A stretch of 64,000 nucleotides of DNA, from positions 7,874,001 to 7,938,000 of the forward strand of contig NC_088708.1 in NCBI RefSeq assembly GCF_963576615.1. Reading direction: 5' to 3'. The notes under the pieces are model-generated. The model was not told where the DNA came from and did not search any database. It worked only from the letters and a program-made list of their open reading frames with translations. Position 1 is the stretch's first letter, and each line of letters begins with the position of its first letter. Below, piece after piece: positions 17,301 to 28,849 of this stretch. This stretch comes from Watersipora subatra (lineage: Eukaryota > Bryozoa > Gymnolaemata > Cheilostomatida > Watersiporidae). Both the position numbers and the translations under genes were made by a program.

Positions 17301-20300
17301 TTTTTTTTAATTGGATTTTTTTTAAACATCAATTACCAGCTTTATTTTCATAACAAAAAAATCAAAAATCATCCTAAAAATAAATCAAACATGATATTTT
17401 TTAGGATGATTTAAATCATCATTAAATCATTTGATTTTAATCGGTCAACCCTGCAAATATGATAAAGTAAATTTGTATTTTGAGGGTCAACTAAACGTTT
17501 CCATGGCGACTTTTCAGAAGTAATCTAGTTACAAAATATTTAGCAACTATTTGGCTAAAATGGGATGTGAAAGGCCCTGCAGATTATCAAGTAGCATACT
17601 GTGAATTCTCATATCATACATGTATTTCCATAAAAAGCTTCAGGTTTGTACACACGTACTATGCTCTTCACGAATGTTGACAAATGCTAAACTTTCATTT
17701 ATATCAATTATTAATTATTGCAATAGCAGTTAATATAAGATACGCGATTTGCTTTTCATTCTTCCTGCATCCTTATAGTTCTTCATAAATATAAGCATTA
17801 GAAATAGTAAACTTCACACAAATTAAACCATTTGTACTTGGCTATAGTAACCAATGATAGTAATCTTTAAATGTTGACTTGCAACAAAATTCACATTACA
17901 GCTACAGTCAAACATGGATAACTCGCCCTCGGATAGCTCGAACACATGTTCAACTCGAACGGTTTCTTTGGTCCATTCCCACGTAATGATAAATTGCTTT
18001 AGATAAATCGACCTTAACTCTGTTAACTGTGAACAGTTTTTTGCCCAACGGCTACCGAAACGGTTGTTATCGCTTTAGAAAATCACTTTATTCCCAGCCA
18101 TAAAGGTAAACCTCAACATTTTGTAATTCATAGGCGTCGTTATTACCACCATCGGCAAAGTTTTTGTCAACGACTTTTCTAAAGGTTTGGTGAAATTTGA
18201 TTTTCACCAAACATCCGCTTAGCGATGGCCCTTCGGATGCAAGGAAAAGTGAGGTAAGCTTCGCATAAACTTGAAGAAAAATCGGCAAAATTGATCTTGG
18301 ATAAAACGCTCAAAAGAAAAAGATGTCTTTTCTTCTGAGCATTTCAACAACGATCAAGTTTTGCCAATTTTAAAAAACGTCCTGGCAATAACATCACCTC
18401 AAGCAACAAACTAATCTCAAGTGATAGAAAAATCTCTATACTTTTTGATAAAAAAGTTTTAAACTTTACATTAGAAGCATTTAATTTGAAACAAGCCATT
18501 TGTGCTTTTGATTTATATTATAGTTTGTATATGTACATATATCTACTAGTAAATAAATACATGGACTTGTGACAGTGCTCTGATAACTTGAACGCTCTGA
18601 TAACTCGAACACTTTCACTCGGTCCCGTGGAGTTCGAGTTATCCATGTTTGACTGTATTCGGTATCAAGAGGTTCACCATGTCTTACTCTGTTGTGTTGT
18701 AGGTGAAAAATATATGGAAATGTGATTACACGCTCTTGAAAGCTAAAAAACGAACAGTTAATCGCAGCTGTCACAAAAATGTCGTAGATTGGAATCCCTT
18801 TCCAAAACGGCTCAAATGGGACGTAGTTGAACACAATGGCTTCTGTTTACACTTTCATGCAACCTCATTCGTCAAAATATTTTCACAAATATACTTCACC
18901 CATTCAACAAAACCGTGTCTATTGTCATTACGCGTCTATTTCATCATCATCATCGTAATGCTGTCACTTTGAGCACTGATAACTCAAACCCTACTGTAAA
19001 AATTAATTTAATTTTTTAATCTTAGCTCGAAGAAGTGCATATCATCATCTGATAGACATCTACGGCGTTTTCGTGATGGCTGCGATTATCTGTCCGTTTT
19101 TGATCTTTTAAGAGCTTGTAATCACATTTCCACATATTTTGCACCTACAACACAGCAAAGTAAAACATGATGAATCTTTTGATACCAACTAACTGTAATG
19201 TGAATTTTGTTGCAAGTCAACCTTTAAAAACTCGTACCTTAATGAAGTGTTAATGCCAGCTCTGACTTTTTCACCATCTAAATACACCGAAACCTCTGCT
19301 TACAAAAGACACTTCATGCGAAATTTTTGAGTTATGAAACATTTTAGTAGAAATCTTGCTTCGACTTGAAAGAGATTTCTAGATACGAAAAACCTTTTGT
19401 ACTTTGACCTGTTTGTTAGTTTCGTGTTTTGGCCCGATTGGTTACGACTTGGAAACAACTTAGCACGCCTCGCACCCAGTTTCTTCTGCTAGCGAAAGTT
19501 CGTAAGCGCCGAGTGTTTTGTTTTCATTCATTGTATAATTTGAAGTTATAATATATCGCATACATTACATATATGGTAAGACACCTGTTGTTTCAAGCAA
19601 TACAAGTTCTGTGTTTCATGTATGACAAAAGTTTTTCAGTTCGCCCCAAGGTGAACAAATCTTTTTACTTACGTTTAAAAAACCGTTTATTTTTGGGGAA
19701 AAAACCAAGACAACAATGCAACACCCATCTATTTTGACCTTATCTTCCAATTCGCTGTGGTCATTTCTTAGTCTTGCTTAGACAGTTGACGACAAAGGTA
19801 AACAAACATACCATACACTGTTTCTGGTTTTTTCTCTGGGTTTTTTATTTTCTTGATTTGTGCTTTTGTATTTATTATTTGGTAATATAATTATAACATG
19901 CATATGTTACAGGTTTTAACCATTACATTTATTTATAGTTTATACAAATATTATATCTGAGTTTTGCGGAGGCTTGGAGTGGATCAAAGGATTTATATAA
20001 TAAAATCGGTTTCCACTTATGCGATTGTCTACTGACGAAATGGCTTCCGGAACGAATTACTTTCATAAGTAGAAATTCCACTCTATATAAAACAAAACAG
20101 TTAAACGTTTTTTATGGTTAATTCCCACTATTTTGGAAAATAAATAGGTTCTTAGGCTGCAAGTATATTTGGCCTTTTAATCTTTGTGCAGGTAAAGTTT
20201 TAGTTGATCAGTATGTGTTATATTTGTTATTGAACATAGTGATAATATAGGTACTTTTACACATGCTTTTGTGCACTAGATCATATGCAAATGAAAATTG

Positions 20301-22540
20301 ATTATCAGGTTTAGCAGCCTAATGTATTGAGTAATGGTAATAATATGATAATTTCTGAGAAAGTTAAGTGTTGCGCTATCTTTTTGACAATAAAAATAGT
20401 GATATATAAAAAAGTGTTGCATTTGAATAAGAGTTTAACAACGCATTCTCACTTGTTACCTTTTATGCAGAATATCACTCTTTTATACTTCATAAAGTTA
20501 GTTAGTCTGTAAACCATTCAGACTTGGTGATATGATACCCAAGTGTGATTTCTATAAAAGGTGCAAAGCTCATCTTCCAAAGTTATAATAGGTACTATGC
20601 TTTGTACATATTATTGGATTATGAAAACAAAAAGTTTTTAATAACTTTCAAGTCCATGTTAGCACTTGAAAAAATGGCTATTGTGTTACTGGGTACCTGT
20701 AATTGTTAAGCATACTTAATATTTCAATGGTTTGGACATCTAAGTGGACCCTCAGAGCCGTAATCAGTGAGTCACCAATCATCTTTGACCACTTTTTACA
20801 ACCAGTGAGCAAGGGCTATAAAATATAACAATCTTGAAATAATCAACAGCATAAGAGAAATACTTTTTATGGTCGTTAGCTGCTTCTGCTGCAAATTTTC
20901 TTCAGCAGATAAAATATCTTGATAAATCTTGATTTTTTAAAAACATGCCTGTCTCCAAAATCTGGAAAGTTTTAGTTTGTAGTCAATTTATTGTTGTTTT
21001 TATTTATATCGAGTCTTTTGTGGCAAGTGGAACTATATGAAACTATAGTTTTAATAATGCAATGGTAGCATTCATTATTTTTGCTTCACAATTCTCAACT
21101 TATTACGATAAGTACAGGGCAGCAGTATAGGGCAGCAGAGCAGACCCTTATATAGGAGTTATATACAAAAAATGCCAATAGTTGCTGTTGAAATTACATA
21201 ACTTTGGGATGTTGTAATTCAACCTGATATTTAACATGCAATAACCACTCTAAAATTTGTCATTTTCAGGCACCTCAAGAAGTAAAGATAGTTTCTCACT
21301 TGCCGTCCATAGTAGTCGAGGAGGTACAACCAACGACTGTGGCTGACTCTGCTCAACTCGCACCAGAGGAAGTGAAAGTAAGTTCCTTCCAGTATTTACT
21401 ATTAGCTGACTACTATCATGTGCGTGGTTATACAAACAACATGCAAACATCATTACAGCATTAATCTGAGCACCTATTTACTTACATCTTACAGCGCCCT
21501 AAAGTGGAAGTAAAGGACAAAAGCGAACGCACTATCACAGACAAGAAAAGAATTCGCAGACAGAAGAAGGCTCAGCACCGGAAGATAGAGAATGTGAAGA
21601 AAACTGCCGAGGCACGAGTTCAGAAAATCAATCCTGGTCTAGGCAATAAAAGAGCGGAGCAGAGGAGTATAGAGGCCATTAAACAAGCTGTCGTAAACGA
21701 AGGCAGGGTCATCAAGCCATCAAAGGTAGGAGTTGTCTTCACAAGGTTAATCCATTGAGATGCTCCAAGTGCTGCGTTAAATTTGATTTAAAGTTTTGTT
21801 TTAATTGGTGGTGCAACTGATACTTTCTATGGCTAGATAGAACTTTCAATTGATATATGAATGAAATGTGTTGGTAATTTTTTACAAAAATAGCTTGATT
21901 GGCTTTAATAACCACTGGTGGGCTTATGCGGCAAGCATGGCAGTTCCTGCTAAACTAAAGAGGCCTGTCAGGTCTCAAGTTTCCAAAACAATAGACAATT
22001 AGAGGCAACTGCTGCCTGTACTTAATGTTCTAGTTACTATTGATATGTCCTGCAACAGGAGGCTAATTTTGTATTGACAGCTAGCCATCTGGTTTGTGGG
22101 GCAAATAAATTTCACTTAAGACAGTAGCAGTGATACTAACATTTCCCAAAACCTGTGCTAGTAAATTGTGCTTGTATAAATGCCTGATAAAGACTTAATA
22201 GCGTGAATGCTGCCTCCCAATTTGATTGCTGCATGATTCTGTCACATATCATTTTGCCAACATTGTATACTCTGTAATACACTAAATAAACAGCATCTCC
22301 GCAGCTTACACGTGTCATTTAGGTAAGTAGCTGTGTGCTTATCATCTTAGCACTCAATTACTACAATGGCATAATTTGTTTCAGGAGTCAATCTTACATG
22401 ACAAGACCTTCTCATCATCAAAAGAATTCTTCAAGGCTCTGCAGAATGAAGTGAAGATGGACAAGAAAAATGTACGCTCTAAAGCAGACAATCGCAAAAA
22501 GCGAACATTATCTAAAACTGCTGACAAATTGAAGCTCTGA
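5361..22540 (+). CDS. MPHOSPH10: MPHOSPH10 (Mpp10), U3 snoRNP / SSU processome protein
   Basis: Twelve exons: 5361-5461, 11124-11544, 11690-11818, 12059-12168, 12275-12432, 12899-12996, 13602-13811, 13950-14087, 14275-14391, 21270-21377, 21495-21725 and 22385-22540. All junctions are GT-AG and in phase, giving 658 residues (human about 680). Mpp10 acts in the nucleolus with Imp3 and Imp4 in the U3 snoRNP, needed for 18S rRNA processing. Family marks seen: EQIWQQ near residue 90, long acidic stretches encoded by exons 2, 3 and 5, KPWQLKGEVTA.RPENSL near 355, YKKR.LDHEKSK followed by IYEQEY in exon 8, KMM.SLFAKLDALS.FHY in exon 9, a lysine/arginine-rich helical tail, and a C-terminal KLKL. Exon 6 uses an acceptor at the edge of a minisatellite. 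Introns 1 and 9 (5.7 and 6.9 kb) are swollen by mobile elements. An AATAAA lies near 22851. The gene converges on the SLC35A2-like gene. Confidence 0.95.
5640..5830 (+). repeat. Long inverted repeat, left arm
   Basis: About 190 bp here match the reverse complement of about 9286-9480, with scattered differences. Shared blocks include ATTGCTTAGCACTGGC, GTTGAATTTGCTT and TTTTGCTTAGCTTGT or close variants. They may be ends of one 3.8-kb element or two inverted copies of one dispersed repeat. Confidence 0.8.
6977..7234 (-). other. Protein-like open frame of 85 codons, unknown origin
   Basis: On the minus strand a frame without a start codon runs between two stops. It has a composition unlike the surrounding AT-rich intron, with charged, helix-like sequence such as INWRARKLLKEIRPLAERA. 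I do not recognise it. It lies between the inverted arms at 5640 and 9480, so it could be a fragment of a transposon protein. It may equally be chance. Confidence 0.3.
8464..9144. mobile_element. Non-autonomous DNA transposon with GC-rich ends
   Basis: Ends are inverted: CACTATGTTTCCATGGTGCG on the left and the matching ATGGAAACATAGTG on the right, both next to ATT (possible 3-bp target duplication). Subterminal TGCGCAGTG-like motifs repeat in both orientations. A 3-bp duplication and such ends would suit a PIF/Harbinger-type element, but the superfamily is a guess. No transposase frame is seen. It is 681 bp long and sits in MPHOSPH10 intron 1. Confidence 0.7.
9286..9480 (-). repeat. Long inverted repeat, right arm
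   Basis: Reverse-complement partner of 5640-5830. It lies just right of the transposon at 8464-9144. Confidence 0.8.
12634..12898 (+). repeat. Minisatellite ending at the MPHOSPH10 exon 6 acceptor
   Basis: Seven copies of a unit built on GAACATACTGTGGTGTG plus TCTGTAG, spaced about 34-44 bp and differing by presence of an ATACTG block. The last copy ends in the CTGTAG that serves as the exon 6 acceptor. The six upstream copies repeat the same acceptor-like sequence. Confidence 0.85.
15138..15208 (+). repeat. Short tandem duplication
   Basis: The sequence TATTCCGAGCTCTACCATTG with its flanks occurs twice in direct succession, about 40 bp apart, just left of the piggyBac-like element. Confidence 0.8.
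15250..17036 (-). mobile_element. piggyBac-like element, internally deleted
   Basis: Flanked on both sides by TTAA, with inverted ends CCCATTCAG on the left and CTGAATGGG on the right. TTAA target duplication and CCC termini are hallmarks of piggyBac. On the minus strand near 16763-16659 a frame begins MAEFLGE and continues, after one in-frame stop, into an acidic serine/glutamate-rich stretch ending at a GTAAG donor. A second acidic piece lies near 16068-15975. This resembles the acidic N-terminal region of piggyBac transposases, but no catalytic domain is present. It is a 1.8-kb defective copy in MPHOSPH10 intron 9. Confidence 0.75.
17874..19222. repeat. Foldback repeat interrupted by a Tigger-like element
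   Basis: Sequence 19055-19222 matches, in reverse complement, 17874-17904 joined to 18658-18795. The left arm is interrupted by the element at 17905-18655. Both arms carry TTGACTTGCAACAAAATTC at the outer end and TGTGTTGTAGGTG further in. The central part near 18970-19000 includes ATAACTCAAACCCTACTGTA, which resembles a Tigger-type end, so the foldback may itself be transposon-derived. Confidence 0.75.
17905..18655 (+). mobile_element. Tigger/pogo-like non-autonomous element
   Basis: Terminal inverted repeat CAGTCAAACATGGATAACTC at the left and its complement ending CATGTTTGACTG at the right, with TA on both sides. It is 751 bp. Its right-terminal sequence and inner AAATTGGCAAAA-type blocks match the larger element at 32395-33845, which is in the opposite orientation. 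No clear transposase remains. Confidence 0.85.
19285..20083. mobile_element. TA-flanked MITE, mariner/pogo type
   Basis: Left end CACCGAAACCTCTGCTTA and right end reading, on the other strand, GAGTGGAATTTCTACTTA are imperfect inverted repeats, each next to TA. About 799 bp. The TIR style resembles other pogo-like elements in this window, but it is a separate family. No coding remnant is seen. Confidence 0.65.
20084..21269. other. Rest of MPHOSPH10 intron 9, no feature seen
   Basis: AT-rich intron sequence. I see no exon-like stretch, repeat array or transposon ends. Confidence 0.5.
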
Positions 22541-23061
22541 TGGAGTGTTAGCTAACATTACTGCCATTTTTTTACAGTCAGTGAAACCTATGAAATATTT
22601 TGTATAAAAATGTTTGTATACAAACACACAAGTCATCTTTCTATGAGTGGGCGGAGATTTTTATTGGTAGCGACTAAAGCAACTAATGTGTATATAAATG
22701 AACAAACAAGTATCATCCATATTAATGGGAGCCAAAAGGTTGTACCGGCATCTGATATACGATGATATTACTGTTAAAATTAATCACTCACTATTGACTA
22801 CATCTACTGTTGCCTTGAGATTGTCAGTAGGTGAAATAACCTGGCAGGCAAATAAATAGGATAAATAAATCACTGACTGCATTTAATACTGAACTATCTT
22901 TGAAATTGTGACATGTTTGATTGTACAAATACCAACTGCAAATTCAAATCTTTGGTGCCATAAATCAAAGTTGGTAGAGTTCTGGGAATGTGAAGTCTGT
23001 TTACCAGCTGTGAGCAATTTGGAGTTAGTTAACTGTCTACATATGACGAACATTACCATAC

Positions 23062-26000
23062 CTAAACCTTGCTCGTAGTTTGTGTCTGATACAGTCCATT
23101 TGAAGGGTGCTCAGGAGGCGTATAAGGATATCTACCATAAATGTATACTGATGTAATCACTAGCAGTGCTCCAATTGCAAACTGCAGTGTCAAATGAAAA
23201 TCAAAAAAGTACATCGATATAATACAAGATAAAACAATCGCAGCGGATGTAGCGAAGCCCTTGAGAATGTTGTCGGCATATTTCACCACAACAGCGACAA
23301 GAAGACCTCCCAGAGATTGAAGAAGGATAGCTATCCACACTGCCCAATCGTACCCATAGAAGAAGCCGTGCTCGGACACAGACTTACTATCCTTTAAGAA
23401 CAGCGTGACCAGCCCTAAAATACGGTCAACATGTAATTATCGTGACGCGTTGGACCGCAATAGTAATGCAGTAAAACATTTGCATGCAATGTTCATTTAT
23501 TCTGAAATTCACTTGATGTGTTAATACTGTCACATCGTAGAATAAATTTGCTCATAAGAATTTACTGTGATCCTATCATTTCACAGTTCATTTACCTACG
23601 CAAAGGTTTTTAAAGTTGCTTTACCTTACAGACCTACAAATGAAGGTGTAGACTCAGTAATATGCAGGTTTGGCTAAGGGGTGGTAATAGAGATAGACCA
23701 TAATTTCTCTAGGACAGACTTGGGAACATTCAAACTAACTTCACTCATACACTCAACCAGCTACTCAGTAATTGCCCAAACATACCGATTTTCTAACATA
23801 CAACGGAAAAGTAAGCAAACGTTTGATTCTATGCATGAAGGACTTGTAAACAGAAGACATCCAGAATTTGTCCAAACATATGTTAGCGCTTTCTAGCTTG
23901 TTCTTGTATAAACAAGCGGGTCCTCTAATCTTAGACAGTATTAACAACTTCCAATAGACGGTGAAAGTACTTCAAATATACCAACTCCTTTCGAACTGAG
24001 TATCATATTGAAGCAACAAACTTACAGAAAGAACAGAAATCAAATAAATAGAGTAAATGGTTTTTCACTATTTTTAAGAAGTGATATTTTAGAGATAACT
24101 GAAGAACCAATGATTGCGGTGTAAAGCTCTTGCTGCGGAAGAGAAGAACCAATGATTGCGGTGTAAAGCTCTTGCTGCGGAAGAGAAGAACCAATGATTG
24201 CGGTGTAAAGCTCTTGCTGCGGAAGAGAAGAACCAATGATAGCGGTGTAAAGCTCTTGCTGCGGAAGAGAACCTTTCTAGTTTTCTCTATTTTTGATGCT
24301 TCATTACCAAGAATTTCAATCAGTGTGTCATTAGAAACTAATGTCTTGTCAGCAGCCATTTTTCATTTCTCAGTCAGTGAGAAGTGCCCTCAGTATTTTG
24401 GCAATATCTCAAGAATTAATTGGCCAATTGACCTGAAACTTCAGAATTAGGCTTGAAACATATTACGGACAAAGCGACCAAAATTTTAAAATCCTACGAA
24501 AACTAAGAGCACATAAAAATAATGCAAAATTATGTAGCCTAGTTTACTCGGCATAGGACCACGTGAGAAAACGACTCCCAGGGTCCAGGCTTCAACGCGC
24601 TAAAGCATTCCTACGTGCGAGTAGAGGTTTGATTGTACTCATGCCTGAACACACTTGCTACATAAGCAATTCAAAAATCAACTGCTGTGACACACTCACT
24701 ATACGAGCAGACTCACCAATCACAGTGCCAAGAGATCCTAGTTGAACATTCCTCAACCAGACAGACTGCACGGAGCCCTTTAGTATCTTTTCGAAATAGA
24801 CGCCGGCAAAGCCAGACATGAGGCAGCTTGTAATCACAGCCAACATCCCGATGAAGACGTTTTGGTGTTTCGGCGAAGCTTCGACGTCTGAAGGTTTTAT
24901 TTGCACTGCAGCTACTCCGATCATGAGGACAAGGAGAGAGACCCACTGGGCGGCACTAAGTTTCTTGCTGAGCATTACCACGGAGAATAGAGCTGTGGTG
25001 AGGATCTTTAGCTGATAGCAAACCTACACAAGTACAATATGATCAAGTTCCTTGCTCACTATCAGTGGAAACTTTTAAATGCTTGCTGAAGAATGTCATT
25101 AGCTGAACAGCTGTGGGGGAAATAACTAGTCTCCCACCTGATATGTTGCTGCATCCAAGTTGGAGACCGCTATAAATTGAAGGTTATTCTGGAGAACATA
25201 AACCAGTGCTGGCACAGAGACCTTGACATTGTCCATGGGATTCATTATCAGGTGCTCATGTAGGTAGTCCAGCCATCTACCAATGCTTTTCTCCTGCAGA
25301 AGAACAACTTGTATGCAAAAAATGATATATCTTAAAGCATTGCATTTGGCCTTTCCCAGGGACTATGTTAGACACCGACTTATAAGGACACAGGCGCCGT
25401 GAGACAATTTTAATTGCAAAAGCGTGTCGTTAAATTGAGCTGTAGAATATATCAGCGTGCGTCAATGGAGATTAGCAATGATATAGAATTCACGCTGATG
25501 GCCCTCCCCGCAATATATAATAGGTTAAGCAGAACCGAACTCTAATCGACAAATACTATAAGCCTACCAGCAACTATTATTGCTGGTATCTGGCATACCA
25601 ATCACTGGAAATACACTTGGGAACATTTTAAGTCACATCAACAAGAGCAGTCAATGAACTGTTCCTTGGTCAAAGGAACAGTTCATTGACTGGAAGACTA
25701 ATTAAACCAGTTACCAGAGCTCTAGGCAAATTTATGGGAAAGGTTTTAATGGGAACTAGAAAGATATACATTGATGATAGGTTGCATTTGCAACTGCCAA
25801 ACTTAATAACAGTTGGGAAGTTCAGTTATATTCTATGGTCGGCTGAATTGACTGAAATGCGCCAACTAGGTTTCCTTTTATGTTCTGAGTACAGATGCCT
25901 GTGGGCGTTCTTTGAATATACCATAAGACAGATGATGTATTATAAATGTCGGATATGACGACAGAAAGTGGCATATAGAATGTTCAGAGATGATGCAGCA

Positions 26001-26398
26001 GTGACACTCTGTTAAGCTAGTTTGACAAATGGCCGTAGTAGTGCCCGATATAGAATAGCAAATGGCCATTACAAGCACCTGGTAGAGGATGATGAGCAGC
26101 GCAACTGCACATTTGAAGAGCTCAGCCATAACGACGGCAGTAGCTGAGAGGAACATGTCGACATCCTCCCGTGTCCGCACGTATCGCAGCCATAGAATAA
26201 GCGCTGCATTCTGAACTGTTAGAGTGATCAGACTAAGGTATTTGAGGCTACCTAGAAAAAAGAATAGAACAAGTTTGAAAATGAACAACTCTATATAAAA
26301 GTAATCCCAGTGTAGCGAAAAGTGCAGTCGCAGTAGCTAGCTCTGCAAGAAGTTTACTTACCATGCGGTTCTGTGGATTTGCTCTGTGCGGAAGACAT
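23062..26398 (-). CDS. SLC35A2: SLC35A2-like UDP-sugar transporter
   Basis: Five exons on the minus strand: 26398-26362, 26251-26079, 25293-25138, 25023-24717 and 23414-23062, all GT-AG and in phase, giving 341 residues. The family exchanges cytosolic nucleotide sugars for UMP across the Golgi membrane. Signature blocks are clear: [18 protein letters not shown] near 15-32, AELFK near 55, [18 protein letters not shown] near 105-122, [13 protein letters not shown] near 125, [15 protein letters not shown] near 190-205, and [14 protein letters not shown] near 268-281. Multiple hydrophobic segments fit the ten-helix fold. The N-terminal block is closer to SLC35A2 (UDP-galactose) than to SLC35A3 (UDP-GlcNAc), but substrate cannot be settled by eye. 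The first coding exon (12 codons) was chosen because it supplies a start and the right phase. Intron 4 contains a 42-bp tandem repeat. A minus-strand AATAAA lies at 22660-22665, overlapping the 3' flank of MPHOSPH10. Confidence 0.92.
24099..24270 (-). repeat. 42-bp tandem repeat in SLC35A2-like intron 4
   Basis: Four copies of a 42-bp unit with almost no differences. On the sense (minus) strand each unit contains TTCTTCTCTTCCGCAG or a close form, a strong acceptor-like sequence. Because 42 is a multiple of three, one minus-strand frame stays open across the array. Confidence 0.9.
25648..25692. repeat. Perfect 20-bp hairpin
   Basis: Arms CAGTCAATGAACTGTTCCTT and its exact complement are separated by five bases. 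It lies in intron 2 of the SLC35A2-like gene. Confidence 0.9.
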
Positions 26399-28849
26399 AA
26401 CCGATCACCTGACTATTGCTACAAGCATAACATTAGAAGCTGATATGAGGTTACGGAGAGCAGAAAACATTGTAGACAAAAGCTGAATTGAATGGTATAC
26501 TATAATACGAGCAACTAGCACTAACAAAACATGAACAAAGGATTACTAGTACATGTATTTATAGATAGAAATTCGGATAGCCAAACGTTTCGACTGACGT
26601 TTCTGACCTTATATAACTTGCTAATTCCAACACTCAATAAATGTAATGGTGTCTGATAAATAACATACTTTGTATCTGTGATATGAAAAGATTTGTTGTC
26701 ATATTCAAGCACATATATGAGCAGTAGAACAGTTTTATTAAAAGGAAAACAGTATAACACTCACAAGTTTAAAATCATATTTTAGCTACCAAAGGAATCT
26801 TTAAAGACCTTTTATAGCCACAAAAATGTTGTCTTAAATCCATTAGAAAAACAAGCATATTGTCATGGCAGGCACTTGAACAAAGTATTAGTTCAAAATA
26901 TAACTGGGATAAGAACTTCTATCACTTGGCATTTTTACAATATTTGCTTGCAGAAGGCAAGAGATTTGTCAAGGAGCTAATAGAGCCTAAATATTCTGTT
27001 AAATATATTTCTTGAAAATCACTCTATTTAATATTCAAACTGCTGCTATTATCTCTGAAAGTAATTATCATGACCAAAAACCAACCATTCTGAACTTGCT
27101 TTCATTTAACTATATTTAAGGACTAGAAATCACATCATTTTTGGGTTTTAACATGAGCATAAGTATCATAACGCTCCCACGCATATTTTACCGAGTTATT
27201 TAGAAGTTTAGAAAAGAAATTCATGGAAATTAATGAGAAACTTAGGTTGTCAAAATCTGGAGATGAAGATGGGTTCGATTTGCATTTGATCAAATATTGG
27301 TGGAATGATGTTTAAACAGTTTGGAACAGTTATAAGAGATTTACTAACAGCTTTTCTTTTATTTATCATAGTATACATCATATATTGAACATTTGATGGA
27401 TTTGTAACTAGTTTCATGATCATAGACCACCAAGGACACCTACCACACGTGTTAGGCATACCCAGATGAACAACATGGAAAGCAAAATTAATACAAATAC
27501 ATCCACCTGTTGCAACAAGTAAACGTACATTTTGCTGACTACTCACTTGAATTACTATTTCTTCCAGCAACATCGTTTTGAAATTTGTTTTAATTTTACG
27601 TTTAACAAAAGTAGGCCTAATGGAATTGTTCATGATCACAATAGCATAGCTACAGAGATCAACAGTGACAATTAATAAAACTATTTACATCTAATTAATA
27701 GAACTTTAATTACATATATATTATATATATAAATAGCCTATATGAATATATAAAACTTGGTAGACTTTTTTAATTTCGTTTTTCAACTTTACACTTGCCC
27801 TTCAATCCTTATGCTCAGTGCTATTGTTTTCGGTATTTAAATCGCTTGACGTTCCGAGTGATATGAAATGATAGCACAACTCTTTCATGTTTTGAGAAGT
27901 TGGATAGCCCATAGTCAAGTTGTCTTAATTGAATAAAGCGTCTTTGAAACTTATGTTACCTATGTTGGTTGAACAGCAAGGAGAAAAACAATGTGTAATT
28001 CAATATAGTACTCTAAATCAAAGTTGATAACCAAAAGTTGGCAACTAAGGCCTTGAAACCAGCGTCTGAAGCATTGGTAGTAATGTTTTAACTATTGTCA
28101 ATAAGATTTTTTCTAGTAATCTTTTAGTGGTTTTGCTCAGTAGAGTCAGAACTTCCGAGCTAATGGACGCTAAATTTATTAACTATTCTAATTAAAACTC
28201 GAAACGGTCTAGGATACATTGCGCAAGAAGTTACAAAACTCCGTTAAGCGATATTCACTATGTAAAACCAAGCACAGTATTGTTTGGGTTCACAGAATAC
28301 ATAAGTACGGAAAACTGTTAAAACGTGTCAGAGGCGTTAAAAAGCGTACAAATCAAAATAAGACTCACCAATCACTGAAGTTGTCAGCTTCTATTTGAGA
28401 TGTTTGTTCATCATGCCTACAATTGCGCTCATTAACAAAAAATCGTTACTACAGCCGACAAATTAAAACAAGTCGGGCAAGACGCGCTAGTAGGTAAAAT
28501 GTCAAACAGATATTTTGTAAGTTGATGTAGTGGTTCCTAGACGTGTATGAGGCTAAATACGCGCCGCGTAATCAACCATGTGGCACGATTGCGCACAAAA
28601 ACCATTCGAAGTTTTGATGTCTCGAAGTTATATACAACATTTAGAGAGTGTGTTGGGCTATGAGCAAACAACTCTTATTGCCATTCTTGCATATTCATAG
28701 AAATTATTCAACTTATGACTCAGCCCATTTAGGTTACTGCCTAAATCTTGATTACAGTATTTGCAATAGTTTCTGTTCAGACTTGTGCATATATGTATAA
28801 GCAGAACTATCATGATTACCTGCACAGCTTCATCATCTTTTTACACTAT
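26399..28849. other. Intergenic region, no gene recognised
   Basis: Upstream of the SLC35A2-like gene. A 129-codon minus-strand frame at 27250-27639 has no family resemblance and an AT-driven composition, so I do not call it. A non-coding first exon of the transporter could lie here, but I cannot place it. Confidence 0.4.

Noticed and set aside
24003-24359. 118-codon minus-strand frame across the 42-bp repeat
   Set aside because: The frame is open mainly because the repeat unit is a multiple of three. It lies within an intron and has no recognisable domain.
25648-25692. microRNA precursor
   Set aside because: Arms are a perfect 20 bp with a five-base loop, too short for a typical animal precursor hairpin.
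27250-27639. 129-codon minus-strand open frame
   Set aside because: No motif or family resemblance, no supporting splice context, and AT-rich sequence makes long chance frames likely.
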